Assembly (NCBI GenBank): GCA_023548195.1
Contig: JAJHZJ010000008.1
Location: 3,434,215-3,498,214, forward strand
DNA length: 64,000 nt
Source: Bettongia penicillata ogilbyi
Taxonomy: Eukaryota; Chordata; Mammalia; Diprotodontia; Potoroidae
Direction: 5' to 3'
This document shows, one piece after another, positions 33,276-44,355 of this stretch. A model generated the notes under the pieces. The model was given only the letters and a program-made list of their open reading frames with translations, was not told the DNA's origin and did no database searches. A program made the position numbers and the translations under genes. The first letter of the stretch is position 1; every line of letters begins with the position of its first letter.

Positions 33276-34277
33276 TTTTATAATAAAAATTTATTTATTT
33301 AACTTTTTACATTAATTTTCACAAAATTTTGGGTTCCAAATTTTCTCCCCTTTTATCCCCTCCCACCACCCCAATACACTGAGCAATCTAATTTTCCCTA
33401 TCACCAATCTGCCCTCTCTTCTATCATCCCTCCCTTCTCTTGTCCCCATCTTCTCTTTTGTCCTGTAGGGCCAGATGACTTTCTATTCCCCATTAACTGT
33501 ATTTCTTATTTCCTAGGAGCAAGAACAATACTAAATAGTTGTTCCTAAAACTTTGAGTTCCAAATTCTCCCCATCCCTCCCACCCCACCTGTTCCCTTTG
33601 GGAAGGCAGGCAATTCAATATTGGCCATATCTGTGTAGTTTTGCAAATGACTTCGATAACAGTCGTGTTGTGAAAGAGTAACTATATTTCCCTCCATCCT
33701 ATCCTGCCCCACATTGTTTCTATTCTGTCTTTTGATCCTCTCCCTCCCCAAGTGTTGACTTCAAATTGTTCCCTCCTCCCATTACCCTCCCTACCATCAC
33801 ACCTCCCCCCTTGCTTATCTCCTTCTCCCCCACTTTCCTGTATTGTAAGATAGGTTTTCATACCAAAATGAGTGTGCATTTTATTCCTTCCTTTAGTCGA
33901 AAGTGATGAGGGTAAACTTCTTGTATTTTTCTCAGCTCTCCTCTTTTTCCCTCCACTAAAAAGTCTCCTGCTTGCCTCTTGAATGAGATATAATTTACCC
34001 CGTTCCATTTCACCCTCTTTCCTCCCACTACATTTCTCTCTCACCATTTACCTTAATTTCTTTTAAGATATGGTCCCATCCTATTCAATTCACTCTGTGC
34101 TCTCTGTCTCTGTGTGTGTGTGCATGTGTGTATGTGTGTGTGTGGTCCCACCAACTACCCAGATACTGAAAAGTTTAAGAGTTACAAATATTGTCTTTCC
34201 ATGTAGGAATGTAAACAGTTCACTTTTGGTAAGTCCCTTCTGACTTCTCTTTGCTGTTTACTTTTTCATGCTTCTTC

Positions 34278-35367
34278 TCATTCTTGTGTTTGAAACTCAA
34301 ATTTTCTTTTCAGCTCTGGTCCTTTCATGAAGAATGCTTGAAAGTCCTCTGTTTCATTGAAAGACCATATTTTCCCCTGAAGTATTATACTCAGTTTTGC
34401 TGGGTAGGTGATTCTTGGTTTGAGTCCTAGTTCCTTTGACTTCTGGAATATCCTATTCCACGCCCTTCGATCCCTTAATGTAGAAGCTGCTAGATCTTGA
34501 GTTATCCTGATTGTATTTCCACAGTACTGGAATTGTTTCTTTCTAGCTGCTTGCAAGATTTTTTCCTTCACTTGGGAATTCTGGAATTTGGCCACAATGT
34601 TCCTAGGAGTTTCTCTTTTTGGATCTCTTTCAGGCGGTGATCAGTGGATTCTTTCAATACTCTGGTTGTAGAATATCAGGGCAGTTTTCCTCAATAATTT
34701 CATGGAAGATGATGTCTAGGCTCTTTTTTTGATCATGACTTTCAGGTAGTCCCATAATTTTTAAATTGTCTCTCCTGGATCTATTTTCCAGGTCAGTTGT
34801 TTTTCCCATGAGATATTTCACATTATGTTCCATTTTTTCATTCTTTTGGTTTTGTTTGGTGATTTCTTGGTTGCTCTTAAAGTCATTAGCCTCCATCTGT
34901 TCCATTCTAATTTTGAGAGAACTATTTTCTTCAGTGAGCTTTTGAACCTCTTTTTCCATTTGGCTAATTCTGCTTTTGAAAGCATTCTTCTCCTCATTGG
35001 CTTTTTGAACCTCTTTTGCCAATTGAGTGAGCCTATTTTTCAAGGTGTTATTTTCTTCAGCATTTTTTTGAGTCTCCTTTACCAAGGTATTGACCCATTT
35101 TTCATGCTTTTCTTGCATCTCTCTCATTTCTCTTCCCAGTTTTTCCTCCACCTGTCTAACTTGATTGTCAAAATCCTTTTTAAGCTCTTCCATGGCCTGA
35201 GCCCATTGGATATCTATTTCAGATGTTTGGGGTACAAAGGCCTTGACTTCTATGTCTTTCCCTGATGGTAAGCATTGTTCTTCATCATCAGAAATGAACG
35301 GTGGGAACATCTGTTCCCCAAGAAAGTACCCTTCTATGGTCTTATTTTTTTTCCCTTTTCTGGGCAT
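34278..35367 (-). pseudogene. HAL1/L1 ORF1 (copy C), nearly intact
   Basis: A 237-codon open stretch from MPRKGKKNKTIEGYFLGEQ (35367) covers the N terminus, the whole coiled coil and the first part of the RNA-recognition domain (NLKIMGLPESHDQKK). The usual upstream ATG of MAGK is mutated, so the first ATG is Met-5 of the family form. A small deletion near 34655-34665 shifts the frame. The C-terminal 105 codons (AKFQNSQVKEKILQAARKK to FEFQTQE) are then open in another frame. It would have bound RNA as a trimer, by analogy with L1 ORF1p. Confidence 0.88.
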
Positions 35368-35471
35368 TTTCCCAGCCAGTTACTTGACTTCTGAGATTCC
35401 TCTCCACCCCCGCCTAGATCTGCACAGCTAGTGCTTGGAGTCTGAGATTCAAATGGTGCTCCACAGCCTCT

Positions 35472-36143
35472 GTGCTTTCAGTGGCGGGCGCAGCTGCTAT
35501 TCAATGTGAGCTTAAGTTCTGGTGCTCAGGTGGGGGCAGGGCCACCTCCCAGGCTCAGTTCCCTGAGGGGCTTTATGCAGAGATCTTCAGTAATGGCCCT
35601 GAGCTCTTGTCTGCTCCGGGAGTCCCGGGTTGCCTCTGCCTCTGCCTCTGCTGCTACCTCCTTAGGGGGCCTGAGTTATGGAGACACCCCACTCCCCACT
35701 CGGCCAGCCCAGACGTCTCTTTCACAGCGCCTGTGGGTGGAGGGACCTTTGTGGCCGCTGGAGGTTCTGTCCCTGAAACTTGCTTGGATCTGCTCCTCTT
35801 GGGGCCATGCATCCAGGGAAGCGCAGGGGCTCCGCTCCATGTCAGATGCATGACGGACCTTGGGGGTTGGTTTTTCAGGGCTCTCTGGAATGGAAATCTC
35901 CTCCCCTCCATTGCTGCATGGGTTCCATTGCTTCAGAATTTGTGGGGAGTTCTTTTTACAGGAAATTTATGGGCTGTGGGTTCCAGAGCTAGCTTACGTG
36001 AGTCTTTCTACTCTGCCATCTTGGCTCCTCCCATAGTGAAGAGTTTAGAGAAAATATCTAAACCTTTCTCTTCCCTGGAGAATGAAATGGCAAATGACTC
36101 CAGTTTCTTTGCCAAGAAAACCCCATGTACAATATTAAAATGA
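35472..36143 (+). other. 223-codon ORF antisense to the HAL1-C 5' UTR
   Basis: Open frame running from the ORF1 side of the 5' UTR past the element's 5' end into the neighbour. Parts of the same frame survive in copy A (6404-6640, AAIQCELKFWC...) and partly in D. No domain is recognised. GC-rich DNA has few stops, so it may be chance. It is noted because primate L1 has an antisense ORF0 in its 5' UTR; homology is not claimed. Confidence 0.3.
36010..36032 (-). promoter_or_regulatory. YY1-like site at the 5' end of HAL1-C
   Basis: The minus strand starts GGGAGGAGCCAAGATGGCAG. Same position and core as in copies A and D. Confidence 0.55.
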
Positions 36144-36354
36144 TAAAAGATATGACACTGGAAGATGAGCTCCTCAAATCAGAAGGTATCCAAAACATTA
36201 CTGGGGAAGAGAGGGGAACAATTCTAAGTACCTATAGAAAGAATGAAGGAGATGAACCAAAGCTGAAAGGAAACTCAGCTGCAGATGTGTGTCTGGTGAT
36301 AAAAGGAATCTGGTACTGTAAAGCTCAGTATTGCCTAGGAACTTGGATCTATGA

Positions 36355-37010
36355 GTCAAGGTAAGTTGAATATGGTCCAACAGAAGATGGCAGCATTAAA
36401 CATTGACATCTTAGGTGTCAATGAACTTAAATGAATTGGAATAGGTGAATTTAATTCAGATGATTGTTACATATACTACTATAGGCAAGAATCCCTTAAA
36501 AGAAATGAAGTATTCAATAAAAGGGTGAAAAAAAGCAGTATCAGGATATAATCTCAAAAATGACAAAATGATATCTATTCAAATCCAAGGCAAACCACTC
36601 AGCACCACGGTAGGACAAATCTTTGCTCCAATTATTGATGCTGAAAAGGTCAAAGTTGCTCTGTTCTACAAAGACTTAAAAAATCTTCTAGAAATACCAT
36701 CAAAAAAAGGATGTCATATTCATCACATAGGATTGAAATGCTAAAATGGGAAATCTACAAGTAATTGAAATAACAAGGAGGTTTGGCCTTGGAGTACAAA
36801 ATGAAGCAGAGCACAGAAGAATGCAGTTGGCCAACATAACTCACTGGTCATAGCAAGCACTCTGCCAACAAACCAAAAGGCAGTTCTATATGTTTAATAT
36901 TGAAATCAGATTAATTACATACTTTGCAACCAAAGCTCTACATAGTCAGTTAAAACAAGACCTGGAGCTGACTATGGTTCAGATCATGAGCTTGTTATTA
37001 TAAAATTTAG
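36355..37010 (+). pseudogene. RTE endonuclease domain remnant
   Basis: Translated pieces in shifting frames resemble the Bov-B apurinic-type endonuclease: DILGVNELK, IGEFNSDDCYIYYYRQESL, then TVGQIFAPIIDAEK and VALFYKDLKNLLEIPSKK. Stops and short deletions break every frame. The nuclease nicks target DNA to prime reverse transcription in intact elements. Confidence 0.75.
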
Positions 37011-37631
37011 ATTTAAATTGAAGAAGGAAAAACCATCAGATCATATAAGTTATATCTTTTATGAATATGAAATGGAGAAGATGAAAACACTTAAGGGACT
37101 AGATCTGGTAGATGGAGGACCTGAAAATTATGGACAGTGGTCTGCAGTAATATACAGGAAGCAGCACCAAAAAACATCGCAAAGAGAAAGAAGAATAAAA
37201 AAAGCAAAATGGTTGATAAGGCTTTACAAATAGATGAAGAAAACAAGCAAGCAAAGAGTAAAGGAGAAAGAGAAAGATATACTCAGCTGAATGCAAGATT
37301 CCAGAGACTATCAAGAAAAAATAAGAAAGTTTGTTTAAATGAGCAATGAAAAGAAATGGAAGAAAACAATAGAATGAGAAAGATGAGATGTCTTCAAGAA
37401 AATTAGAAATACCAAGGGAATGTTTCATGTAGAAAATGGGCCATGATAAAAGACAAAAATGGTGGGGACTTTATGGAAGTCTAAGAGATTGAGAAGAATT
37501 ATACAAGAATAAAAAAATAATACAACAAATAATATAAAGAAATTATACAAGAAAGATCTTAACATTACTGCTACCACAATGGTATAGTTACTGATCGAGA
37601 GCCAAACAACCTGGAGAATGAAGTCAAGTGA

Positions 37632-37835
37632 GTGTTAGGAAGCATGGCTAACAATAAGGCTGGTGGAGGTGATGGAATTTCAGCTGAGCTATTTAAAAAC
37701 CTAAAAGATGATGTTGTTAAAGTGCTATACTCACTATGCCAGCAAATTTGGACAACTCAACAGTGGCCACTAGGTTGGAAAAGATCAGTTTATGTCCCAA
37801 AGAAGGACAATGACAAAGAATGTTCAAATTACTGA
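37632..37835 (+). pseudogene. RTE reverse transcriptase N-terminal remnant
   Basis: A 67-codon open piece: NNKAGGGDGISAELFKNLKDDVVKVLYSLCQQIWTTQQWPLGWKRSVYVPKKDNDKECSNY. This is the RT fingers start of RTE/Bov-B ('KAPGPDGI' position, then 'WP..WK.S...PI.KKGD...C.NYR'). The frame stops at SNY*. The following QAGF-type block near 37940 is in decayed frame, and the catalytic YADD region is deleted. Confidence 0.85.
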
Positions 37836-38342
37836 ACAATTGTGGTCATTTCACACATCAGCAAAGTTATGTTTAAAATTATGCTTAAAATTCTGCAACT
37901 TTCAGTAATGTGTGAACTGAGAATTAACAGAAGCACAGGTTGGTTTTCAAAGAAGCAAAGGAACTAGAGACATTTTCATATTGGGATTCTGGAATAGACT
38001 TTTGAGAGTCCCTTAAACTTCCAGGAACTCAAATCAGTCAATTATTAAAGAAATTAATTCAGACTATTCACTGCAAGGTTAATTATTGAAGCTGGAGCTT
38101 CAATACTTTGGCCCCATTTTGAGAAGACAGGACTCATTGGCAAAGACATTGGCAAATGTTGGGAAAGATTGAAAGCAAAGGGAAAAGGGGGTGGCAGAGG
38201 ATGAGAGACATAAGCTAGTGTCATGAAAGCAATGAACATGAACTTGGACAGACTTCAGGAGACAGTAGAGGATATTAGAGCCTAGAGCATTATGGTCAAA
38301 GGAGTCATGAAGAATCGGACATGACTGAATGAATGAACAACA

Positions 38343-38985
38343 TTCACCACTATAGCTTATGAGCTTTTACCATAGTGCTTTTCATTGACACAGAATTAGT
38401 CACTCTGACACCATTGACTCAGACATAGAATATTTACTTAACAATAAAGAAAATATAGGTATGACCTTAGCATTTACTCAATAGAAGACAAGAGAAGGAA
38501 TAATCAAAATACAATAGTCCACTCATAAAACTAGGTCTCACAAGTCACAGTGTCACTGGAAAATGGTGGTGTTTCCCACATAGCACATGGAATTTGTGGA
38601 CTCCAGCCTCTAACAGGTTCACGCTTGATCTGGTTATACAGGAAGGACAGGAAGACAGCTTTGGAGGGATTAATAATATTGTTTTATTCTAGTCTATTCT
38701 TCTCCGTGAGTTTCTGATAATGGGAGCACCAACTCCTACAGCATTCCCTAATCAACCTTCTTACAGGGGCTGACAAGAAGAGGGGGCAACTACCTCTATG
38801 TCTATCTCAATGGGGTCAGTGGAGACAGGCACAACTTGTGCACTCTCCTACATCTCCTCAAGCCTCAATGGGGGCTGGTTGAGGCAGGTACATGCATTCC
38901 TTTATGCATTACCCAAATCCAAAATGGGTTGCCTCATGGGTTCCCCTGTGAATTCTCTACCCACTGATCAGTGCCAACTTACTTT
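38343..38985. other. unassigned sequence
   Basis: No recognised family or gene. A short frame at 38798-39067 (+) has no domain. Confidence 0.45.
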
Positions 38986-39290
38986 ATTGTTGTGTTCATC
39001 CTTCATTGCCAAAGATGACCATCCTATCAGAGAAATAATTACATGTCTTGCACTTGACTTGTTTTGAGTGAGGGAGGGCTGTGTAGGTCACCAGTCTCAC
39101 TTCTCCTCCAGAATCATCTGAATCCAGTGATCAGATATTCACTAGGATGACTGGAGATGACCCAGGATGCACTGGGAGACCTTGGTCCCTTTAGGCCAAG
39201 GTCTTTGCAGGTACTCAGTTAAGCTGAGGCAACGCCTATTCATTGAATAGGACTATAGCCCCTTTAATGAGGCCAAGAAAAGAAAGACAT
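38986..39290 (-). repeat. element with SINE-like tail and alternative head
   Basis: Same layout as 26112-26440: the tail at the left ('gttcatccttcattgccaaag', reversed), the body 'gagggagggctgtgtaggtcacc', then 'gggagaccttggtccctttagg' and 'cctattcattgaatagga'. Confidence 0.7.
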
Positions 39291-39595
39291 CAGGCTTGGA
39301 GGGAAACAGCAACAGTTACTATTGATAATCACTCTAAAGCTAGCAGGGTCCAGAAGGGCCCTTAGGCAGGGGCCCACTGATGTCCCAGCTTCAGAGTGCA
39401 GTAGGTTTAAGGTTTTGGGAGAGCAGAGAAGAGAAGAACTAGACAGTAAAACCCAGTCAACTGGGCATCTTTTGGCCATCCAAATTTACCTGCCTTTGGA
39501 GAGGAGAAGGAAGGGGAGGGGGAGGCAGACAGGAGAGGAGAAATTGAGTTACCCAGCTAGCTGGGTCCCTATGCAGTCAGCTGTATCTACTCACA
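39291..39595. other. unassigned sequence
   Basis: Includes a purine-rich patch near 39500-39540. No supported gene. Confidence 0.45.
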
Positions 39596-39597
39596 GG

Positions 39598-39735
39598 ATT
39601 GTGTTCATCCTTCGTTGCTGAAGAAGACCATGCCATCAGAGGAATGATGACATGAATTACACTTGACTTTGTTTTGAGTGAGGGAGGGCTGTGTAAGGTC
39701 ACCAGCCTCACTTCTCTTCCAGAGCCATCTGAAGG
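39598..39735 (-). repeat. truncated SINE (3' half)
   Basis: 'gttcatccttcgttgctgaagaagaccatgcc' to 'tcttccagagccatctgaa', the body and tail of the SINE at 8420. The head is missing (5' truncation). Confidence 0.8.
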
Positions 39736-40347
39736 CATCTTGCCAGCATTAAGCTTGCAGGTTAACTTTAGCAATATGATCATTCTGCGTAAATGCAGTA
39801 AATATCACGTTATGTCACTTCTGTATCTCAATGCGAAGTCTCGTCCATCACTATGATTCTAGGAATTACTATCTAGGATCCTTAGAGCTGTTCTGGGAGT
39901 TATTATCTAACACCTGGAAACTAGACACTGCCATGGCCATGGATCTTGAGAAACTAAATTCTGAAAAGGATAACAAAATCCTCTTTACATACAGATGGTC
40001 ACATGCTTGCAGAAATCTATCTGAGAGGCACATCAGTAGAGAAAACCATGTACCTGGAGCAACTCATTATTCTGGATGTTAGGCCTTAAAACCTGTGATC
40101 TCATTAGCAAATAATCTGCACCATGCATCACTTTCTAGACATAACTATTTCCTTGCTATCTGCTCCAATCCGGTCTTCCCGGTTTTCCTTCTAGGCAAAG
40201 CTATTTTTCTGTTATTTGAGGGCCACTGAATCAGTGTTATATTCTTTTAACACACAGCCACCTTTGATAGGGTGCTGAGAAAGTGGTGTGTGGTTTAGTG
40301 ACAAGTAGTTTCCTTAAGTGTCAAACTCCTTAAACTGATGCTGGAAA
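39736..40347. other. unassigned sequence
   Basis: About 610 bp with no recognised feature. Confidence 0.45.
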
Positions 40348-41267
40348 TCTAAGGAATTTTTTATTTTATTTTTTCTCTCTTTTTCATTCATTCATTCATC
40401 CATTTATTTATTTATCAGCTAAATTTACTTATTTATTTATTTAGCTTTTTACATTGATTTTCACAAAATTTTGAGTTCCAAATTTTCTCCCCATTTGTCC
40501 CCTCCCCCAACCCCAATACACTGAGCATTTTAATTTCCCCTATCACCAATCTGCCCTCTCTTCTATCATCTCTCCCTTCCCTTGTCCCCATTGTCTCTTT
40601 TGTCCTGTAGGGTCAGGTAACTTTCTATTCCCCATTACCTGTATTTCTTGTTTCCTAGTAGCAAGAACAATACTCAACAGTTGTTCCTAAAACTTTGAGT
40701 TCCAAATTCTCCCCATCTCTCCCTCCCCACCCATTTCCTTTGGGAAAGCAGGCAATTCAGTATAGGCCATACCTGTGTAGTTTTGCAAATGACTTTCATA
40801 ATAGTCATGTTGTGTAAGACTAACTATATTTCCCTCCATCCTGTCCTGCGCCCCATTGTTTCTATTCTTTCTTTTGATCCTGTCCCTCCCCAAGAATGTT
40901 GACTTCTAATTGTTCCCTCCTCCCACTGCCCTCCCTTTCATCATCCCCCCCATCCTGCTTATCCCCTTCTCCCCACTTTCCTGTATGGTAAGATAGGTTT
41001 TCATACCAAAATGAGTGTGCATTTTATTCCTTCCTTTAGTCAAATGTGATGAGAGTAAACTTCTTGTTTTTTTCTCAGCTCCCCTCTTTTTCCCTCCACT
41101 AAAAAGTCTCCTGCCTGCCTCTTTTATGAGAGATAATTTGCTCCATTCCATTTTCCCTCTCTCCTCCCAATACATTTCTCTCTCACCACTTAACTCATTT
41201 TTTAAGATATGATCCCATCCTATTCAATTCACTCTGTGTTCTCTGTCTCTGTACGTGTGTGCATGCA

Positions 41268-41304
<37 letters not shown>
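41268..41304. repeat. (TG)n microsatellite inside HAL1-D
   Basis: About 18 TG units. It occupies the same spacer position as shorter TG/CA tracts in A, B and C, so it comes with the family and expands in place. Confidence 0.95.
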
Positions 41305-41307
<3 letters not shown>

Positions 41308-41441
41308 CCCACCAACTACCCAGATACTGAAAAATTTCAGGAGTTACAAATATTATCTTTTCATGTAGGAAAGGAAAGTTCACCTTTGGTAAGTCCCTTA
41401 TGACTTAGTTCTCTTTGCTGTTTACCTTTTCATGCTTCTTT

Positions 41442-42537
41442 TCATTCTTGTGTTTGAAAGTCAAATTTTCTTTTCAGCTCTGGTCCTTTCATCAAGAATG
41501 AAAGTCCTCTATTTCATTGAAAAACCATTTTTTCCCCTGAAGTATTATACTCAGTTTTGCTGGGTAGGTGATTCTTGGCTTGAGTCCTAGTTCCTTTGAC
41601 TTCTGGAATATCCTATTCCACGTCTTTCGATCCCTTAATGTAGAAGCTGCTAGATCTTGTGTTATCCTGATTGTATTTTCACAATACTGGAATTGTTTCT
41701 TTCTAGCTGCTTGCAATATTTTCTCCTTGACCTGGGAATTCTGGAATTTGGCCACAAATTTCCTAGGAGTTTCTCTTTTTGGATCTCTTTCAGGCGGTGA
41801 TCAGTGGATTCCTTCAATACTTATTTTGCCCTCTAGTTCTAGAATATCAGGGCAGTTTTCCTTGATGATTTCATGACAGATGATGTCTAGGCTCTTTTTT
41901 TGATCATGGCTTTCAGGTAGTCCCATAATTTTTAAATTGTCTCTCCTGGGTCTATTTTCCAGGTCAGTTGTTTTTCCCATGAGATATTTCACATTATCTT
42001 TCTTTCTTCATTCTTTTGGTTTTGTTTGGTGATTTCTTTGTTGCTCTTAAAGTCATTAGCCTCCATCTGTTCCATTCTAATCTTGAGAGAATTATTTTCT
42101 TCAGTGAGCTTTTGAACCTCCTTTTCCATTTGGCTAATTATGCTTTTGAAATAATTCTTCTCCTCATTGGCTTTTTGAACCTCTTTTGCCAATTGAGTGA
42201 GCCTATTTTTCAAGGTGCTATTTTCTTCAGCATTTTTTTGGGTCTCCTTTAGCAAGGTGTTGACCTGCTTTTCATGCTTTTCTTGCATCTCTCTCATTTC
42301 TCTTCCCAATTTTTCCTCCACCTGTCTAACTTGATTTTCAAAATCCTTTTTGAGCTCTTCCATGGCCTGAGCCCATTGAATATTTATTTTGTATGTTTGG
42401 GTTACAGAAGCCTTGACTTCTATGTCTTTCCCTGATGGTAAGAATTGTTCTTCCTCATCTGAAAGGATGGGAGGAGATATCTGTTCACCAAGAAAATAAC
42501 CTTCTATGGTCTTATTTTTTTTCCCTTTTCTGGGCAT
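41442..42537 (-). pseudogene. HAL1/L1 ORF1 (copy D)
   Basis: Open from MPRKGKKNKTIEGYFLGEQ (42537) through the coiled coil to near 41989. A frameshift moves to 41801-41992 (MKYLMGKTTDLENRPRRDNLKIMGLPES), and the C-terminal domain is open at 41492-41755. A four-base loss near 41500 removes the family C terminus; the original stop lay at 41442-41444. The family start MAGK is mutated as in copy C. Confidence 0.85.
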
Positions 42538-43181
42538 TCTCTCAGCCAGGTACTTGACTTCTGAGATTCCTCTCCAGCCCCGCCTTGCCTCCAGATCCAC
42601 CCAGCTAGTGCTTGGGGTCTGAAATTCAAATGCTGCTTCCCAGCCTCAGGCCTTTCAGTGGGGGCAGGGCTGCTATTCAGTGTGAGATTAAGTTCAGCCA
42701 CTCGGGTAGCGGCAGGGCCACCACACTGGGCTCAGTTCCCTCAAGGGGTTTATGTGGAGACCTTCAACAATGGATCTCAGCTCCTGTCTGCTTTTGGAGC
42801 TCCTGTCTGCTTCTGCCTCTGCTGCTGCCTCCCCAGGGGGCCTGACTTATGGAGATACCCCGCTCCCCTCTTGGCCCGCCAAACTGGCTCTCTCACTGAC
42901 TTTTGGCATCTGTGGGTGGAAGGATCTGCATAGCCTCTGGAAATTCCATCCCTGAAGCCTTCTTGGATCTGCTTCTCTTGGTGCTCAGTGCCATGTGGCC
43001 AAGGCAGGGCTGGGCTCTGCTCTGGGTCTGATGTGCGTCAGATCTTTGGTGTCTGTTTTTCAGGGCTCTCTGGAACAGAAATCTCCTCCACTCTGTTGCT
43101 GTGTGGCTTCTGCTGCTCCAGATTCTTTACAGGTATTTTTTGGGCTGTGGGTTCAGAGCTACCATATGTGAATCTTTCTAC

Positions 43182-43206
43182 TCCGCCATCTTGGCTCCTC
43201 CCCCAG
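43182..43206 (-). promoter_or_regulatory. YY1-like site at the 5' end of HAL1-D
   Basis: GAGCCAAGATGGCGGAGT lies within the first 25 bases of the element. It is the closest of the three to the human L1 start. Confidence 0.6.
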
Positions 43207-43220
43207 TCTAAGGAATTTTT

Positions 43221-43858
43221 AACCAGAGAGCTCAGGAGAGAGTAACACAGGCAGCAGAGAGTAAGAACCCTCAGATGTTTCCTCTCTCAAGTTGTGGATG
43301 GCCTTGGAGAGAGATAAGCCCTAGTAACTCTTAAAATATCAGCATAATTTAATGTTCTTCCAATGAATTTCCAGTAGCTGCAGAACCCATCAGATTCTTG
43401 ACTGATTTAGCTCATTACTTCCTCTGCCTGCTGTTTCTAACTCTAACTGCACGCAATTTTGTCCTCTTGTTTTTACTGGCTTCCTCCTCTGGCATTGAAT
43501 CCCTCCAGTACATTCCTCCAGTCCCTCCAGCATGTCCCTCCATTGAATCCCTCCAATGCATCCTTATAAGCATTGATCTCTCTTTAACTTATGATGTGAA
43601 TCTCAACAATTCCACCTTTATGTTAGGTGTGACCCCCCCTTCTCCTCTAATAACCCCTGTAACTTCCCAAAAGTTATTTGATTTAGAATTTCTCACTTAT
43701 AACTCTTGAAAATGGAAACATTCATAGGCAAATGAGCTGCTGGACCACAATGTCCTGCAGACATCACCATTTCTCTGCCTTCTAACAGGTCCTCTCAGTT
43801 CATTCATTTGAGGGCAGTGTTAATCTGTTCTTCAGACTCATCAACGTTATCGACATAG
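43221..43858. other. unassigned, with a short imperfect tandem repeat
   Basis: 43490-43560 repeats 'gaatccctcca'/'gtccctcca' several times. Otherwise no recognised feature. Confidence 0.45.
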
Positions 43859-43859
43859 G

Positions 43860-44141
43860 CAGTGCTTCTTAAACTGTGGGTTGTCACCGCATATGGGGAT
43901 GGTGAAAATTTTGGCAACAGTAAAAGGTTTCTGAACTGGCAACGACCAAAAATTAATTAAAAATCAAGCTTATAATGAAGGCGAGATGTTTCTGTGCATC
44001 TAATAATTTCACTACAGCCTTGGTTCTGAATACAAAACATGAGCACTTTCACAGGGCATTCCCTGAAGCCGCACATGTGGCACCAAGAAATCTGCTAAAA
44101 TGGAAAAAGCGGTCGAGGGTAGAAAAATTTGAGGAGCCCTG
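43860..44141 (+). mobile_element. hAT-type non-autonomous DNA transposon
   Basis: A 282-bp element with terminal inverted repeats CAGTGCTTCTTAAACTGTGG and, reversed from the right end, CAGGGCTCCTCAAAT. The inside ('ggcaacagtaaaaggtttctgaa', 'aacgaccaaaaattaattaaaaat', 'cagccttggttctgaata') matches a mammalian Charlie-like family by recall. The 8-bp target duplication is not evident. Confidence 0.75.
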
Positions 44142-44199
44142 AATTCTACAGGATTGCATTTCTTCTCAAGTTGATTTTATCAGCTTTTCTTACACAAAT

Positions 44200-44355
44200 A
44201 TTCTTTTTTTCTGTCCCTTTCAACATTCTCCCCCAAAATAATGTAAGTCCCTTGATAGCAGGGATTGTTCCATGTATGGGTTTTTATTTCAGAGCTTTGC
44301 TAGTTCCTTGCACAGAACAGTGCTTAATAAATATTTGTTCAATTGAATTGAATAG
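44200..44355 (+). repeat. L2 3' end
   Basis: 'cccttgatagcagggattgtt', 'ttccttgcacagaacagtgcttaataaatatttgttcaattgaa'. Confidence 0.7.

Larger units (their letters stand above)
33276..36032 (-). mobile_element. HAL1-like element, copy C
   Basis: The best-preserved copy. 5' UTR about 35368-36032 (GC-rich), ORF1 34278-35367, and about 1.0 kb of spacer and 3' UTR at the left. The left end is the A/T-rich 'ataaaaatttatttatttaac' terminus. No clear target duplication was found: the left flank is unassigned and the right flank is the start of a Bov-B/RTE copy. A TG-rich tract lies near 34111-34144. No ORF2 is present. Confidence 0.85.
36033..38342 (+). mobile_element. Bov-B/RTE LINE, long but internally deleted
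   Basis: The 2.3-kb copy keeps 5' sequence (36060-36380), endonuclease blocks (36400-37000), the region between the domains, an RT start (37632-37835) and a true 3' end. The end reads 'caatactttggcccca', 'gaagacaggactcattgg' and 'gaatcggacatgactgaatg', then 'aatgaacaaca'. About 1 kb of RT sequence is missing near 37980, where 'acaggttggttttcaaagaagcaaaggaactagagaca' jumps straight to the 3' region. Many frameshifts. The tail matches the Mar1 SINE tail in this window. Confidence 0.88.
40362..43206 (-). mobile_element. HAL1-like element, copy D, full length with 14-bp duplication
   Basis: Complete 2845-bp insertion. Perfect duplication TCTAAGGAATTTTT at 40348-40361 and 43207-43220. Minus-strand order: 5' end GGGGGAGGAGCCAAGATGGCGG, GC-rich 5' UTR about 42538-43206, ORF1 41442-42537, spacer with a long (TG)n, and an A-rich 3' end with AATAAATG-like repeats (40380-40440). 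The long duplication, A-rich end and full 5' end show L1-type target-primed insertion of an element that has no ORF2. Confidence 0.93.

Noticed and set aside
43490..43560. CRISPR-like short repeats
   Set aside because: Only an irregular 'ccctcca' tandem. No spacer-repeat regularity, and the DNA is clearly vertebrate.
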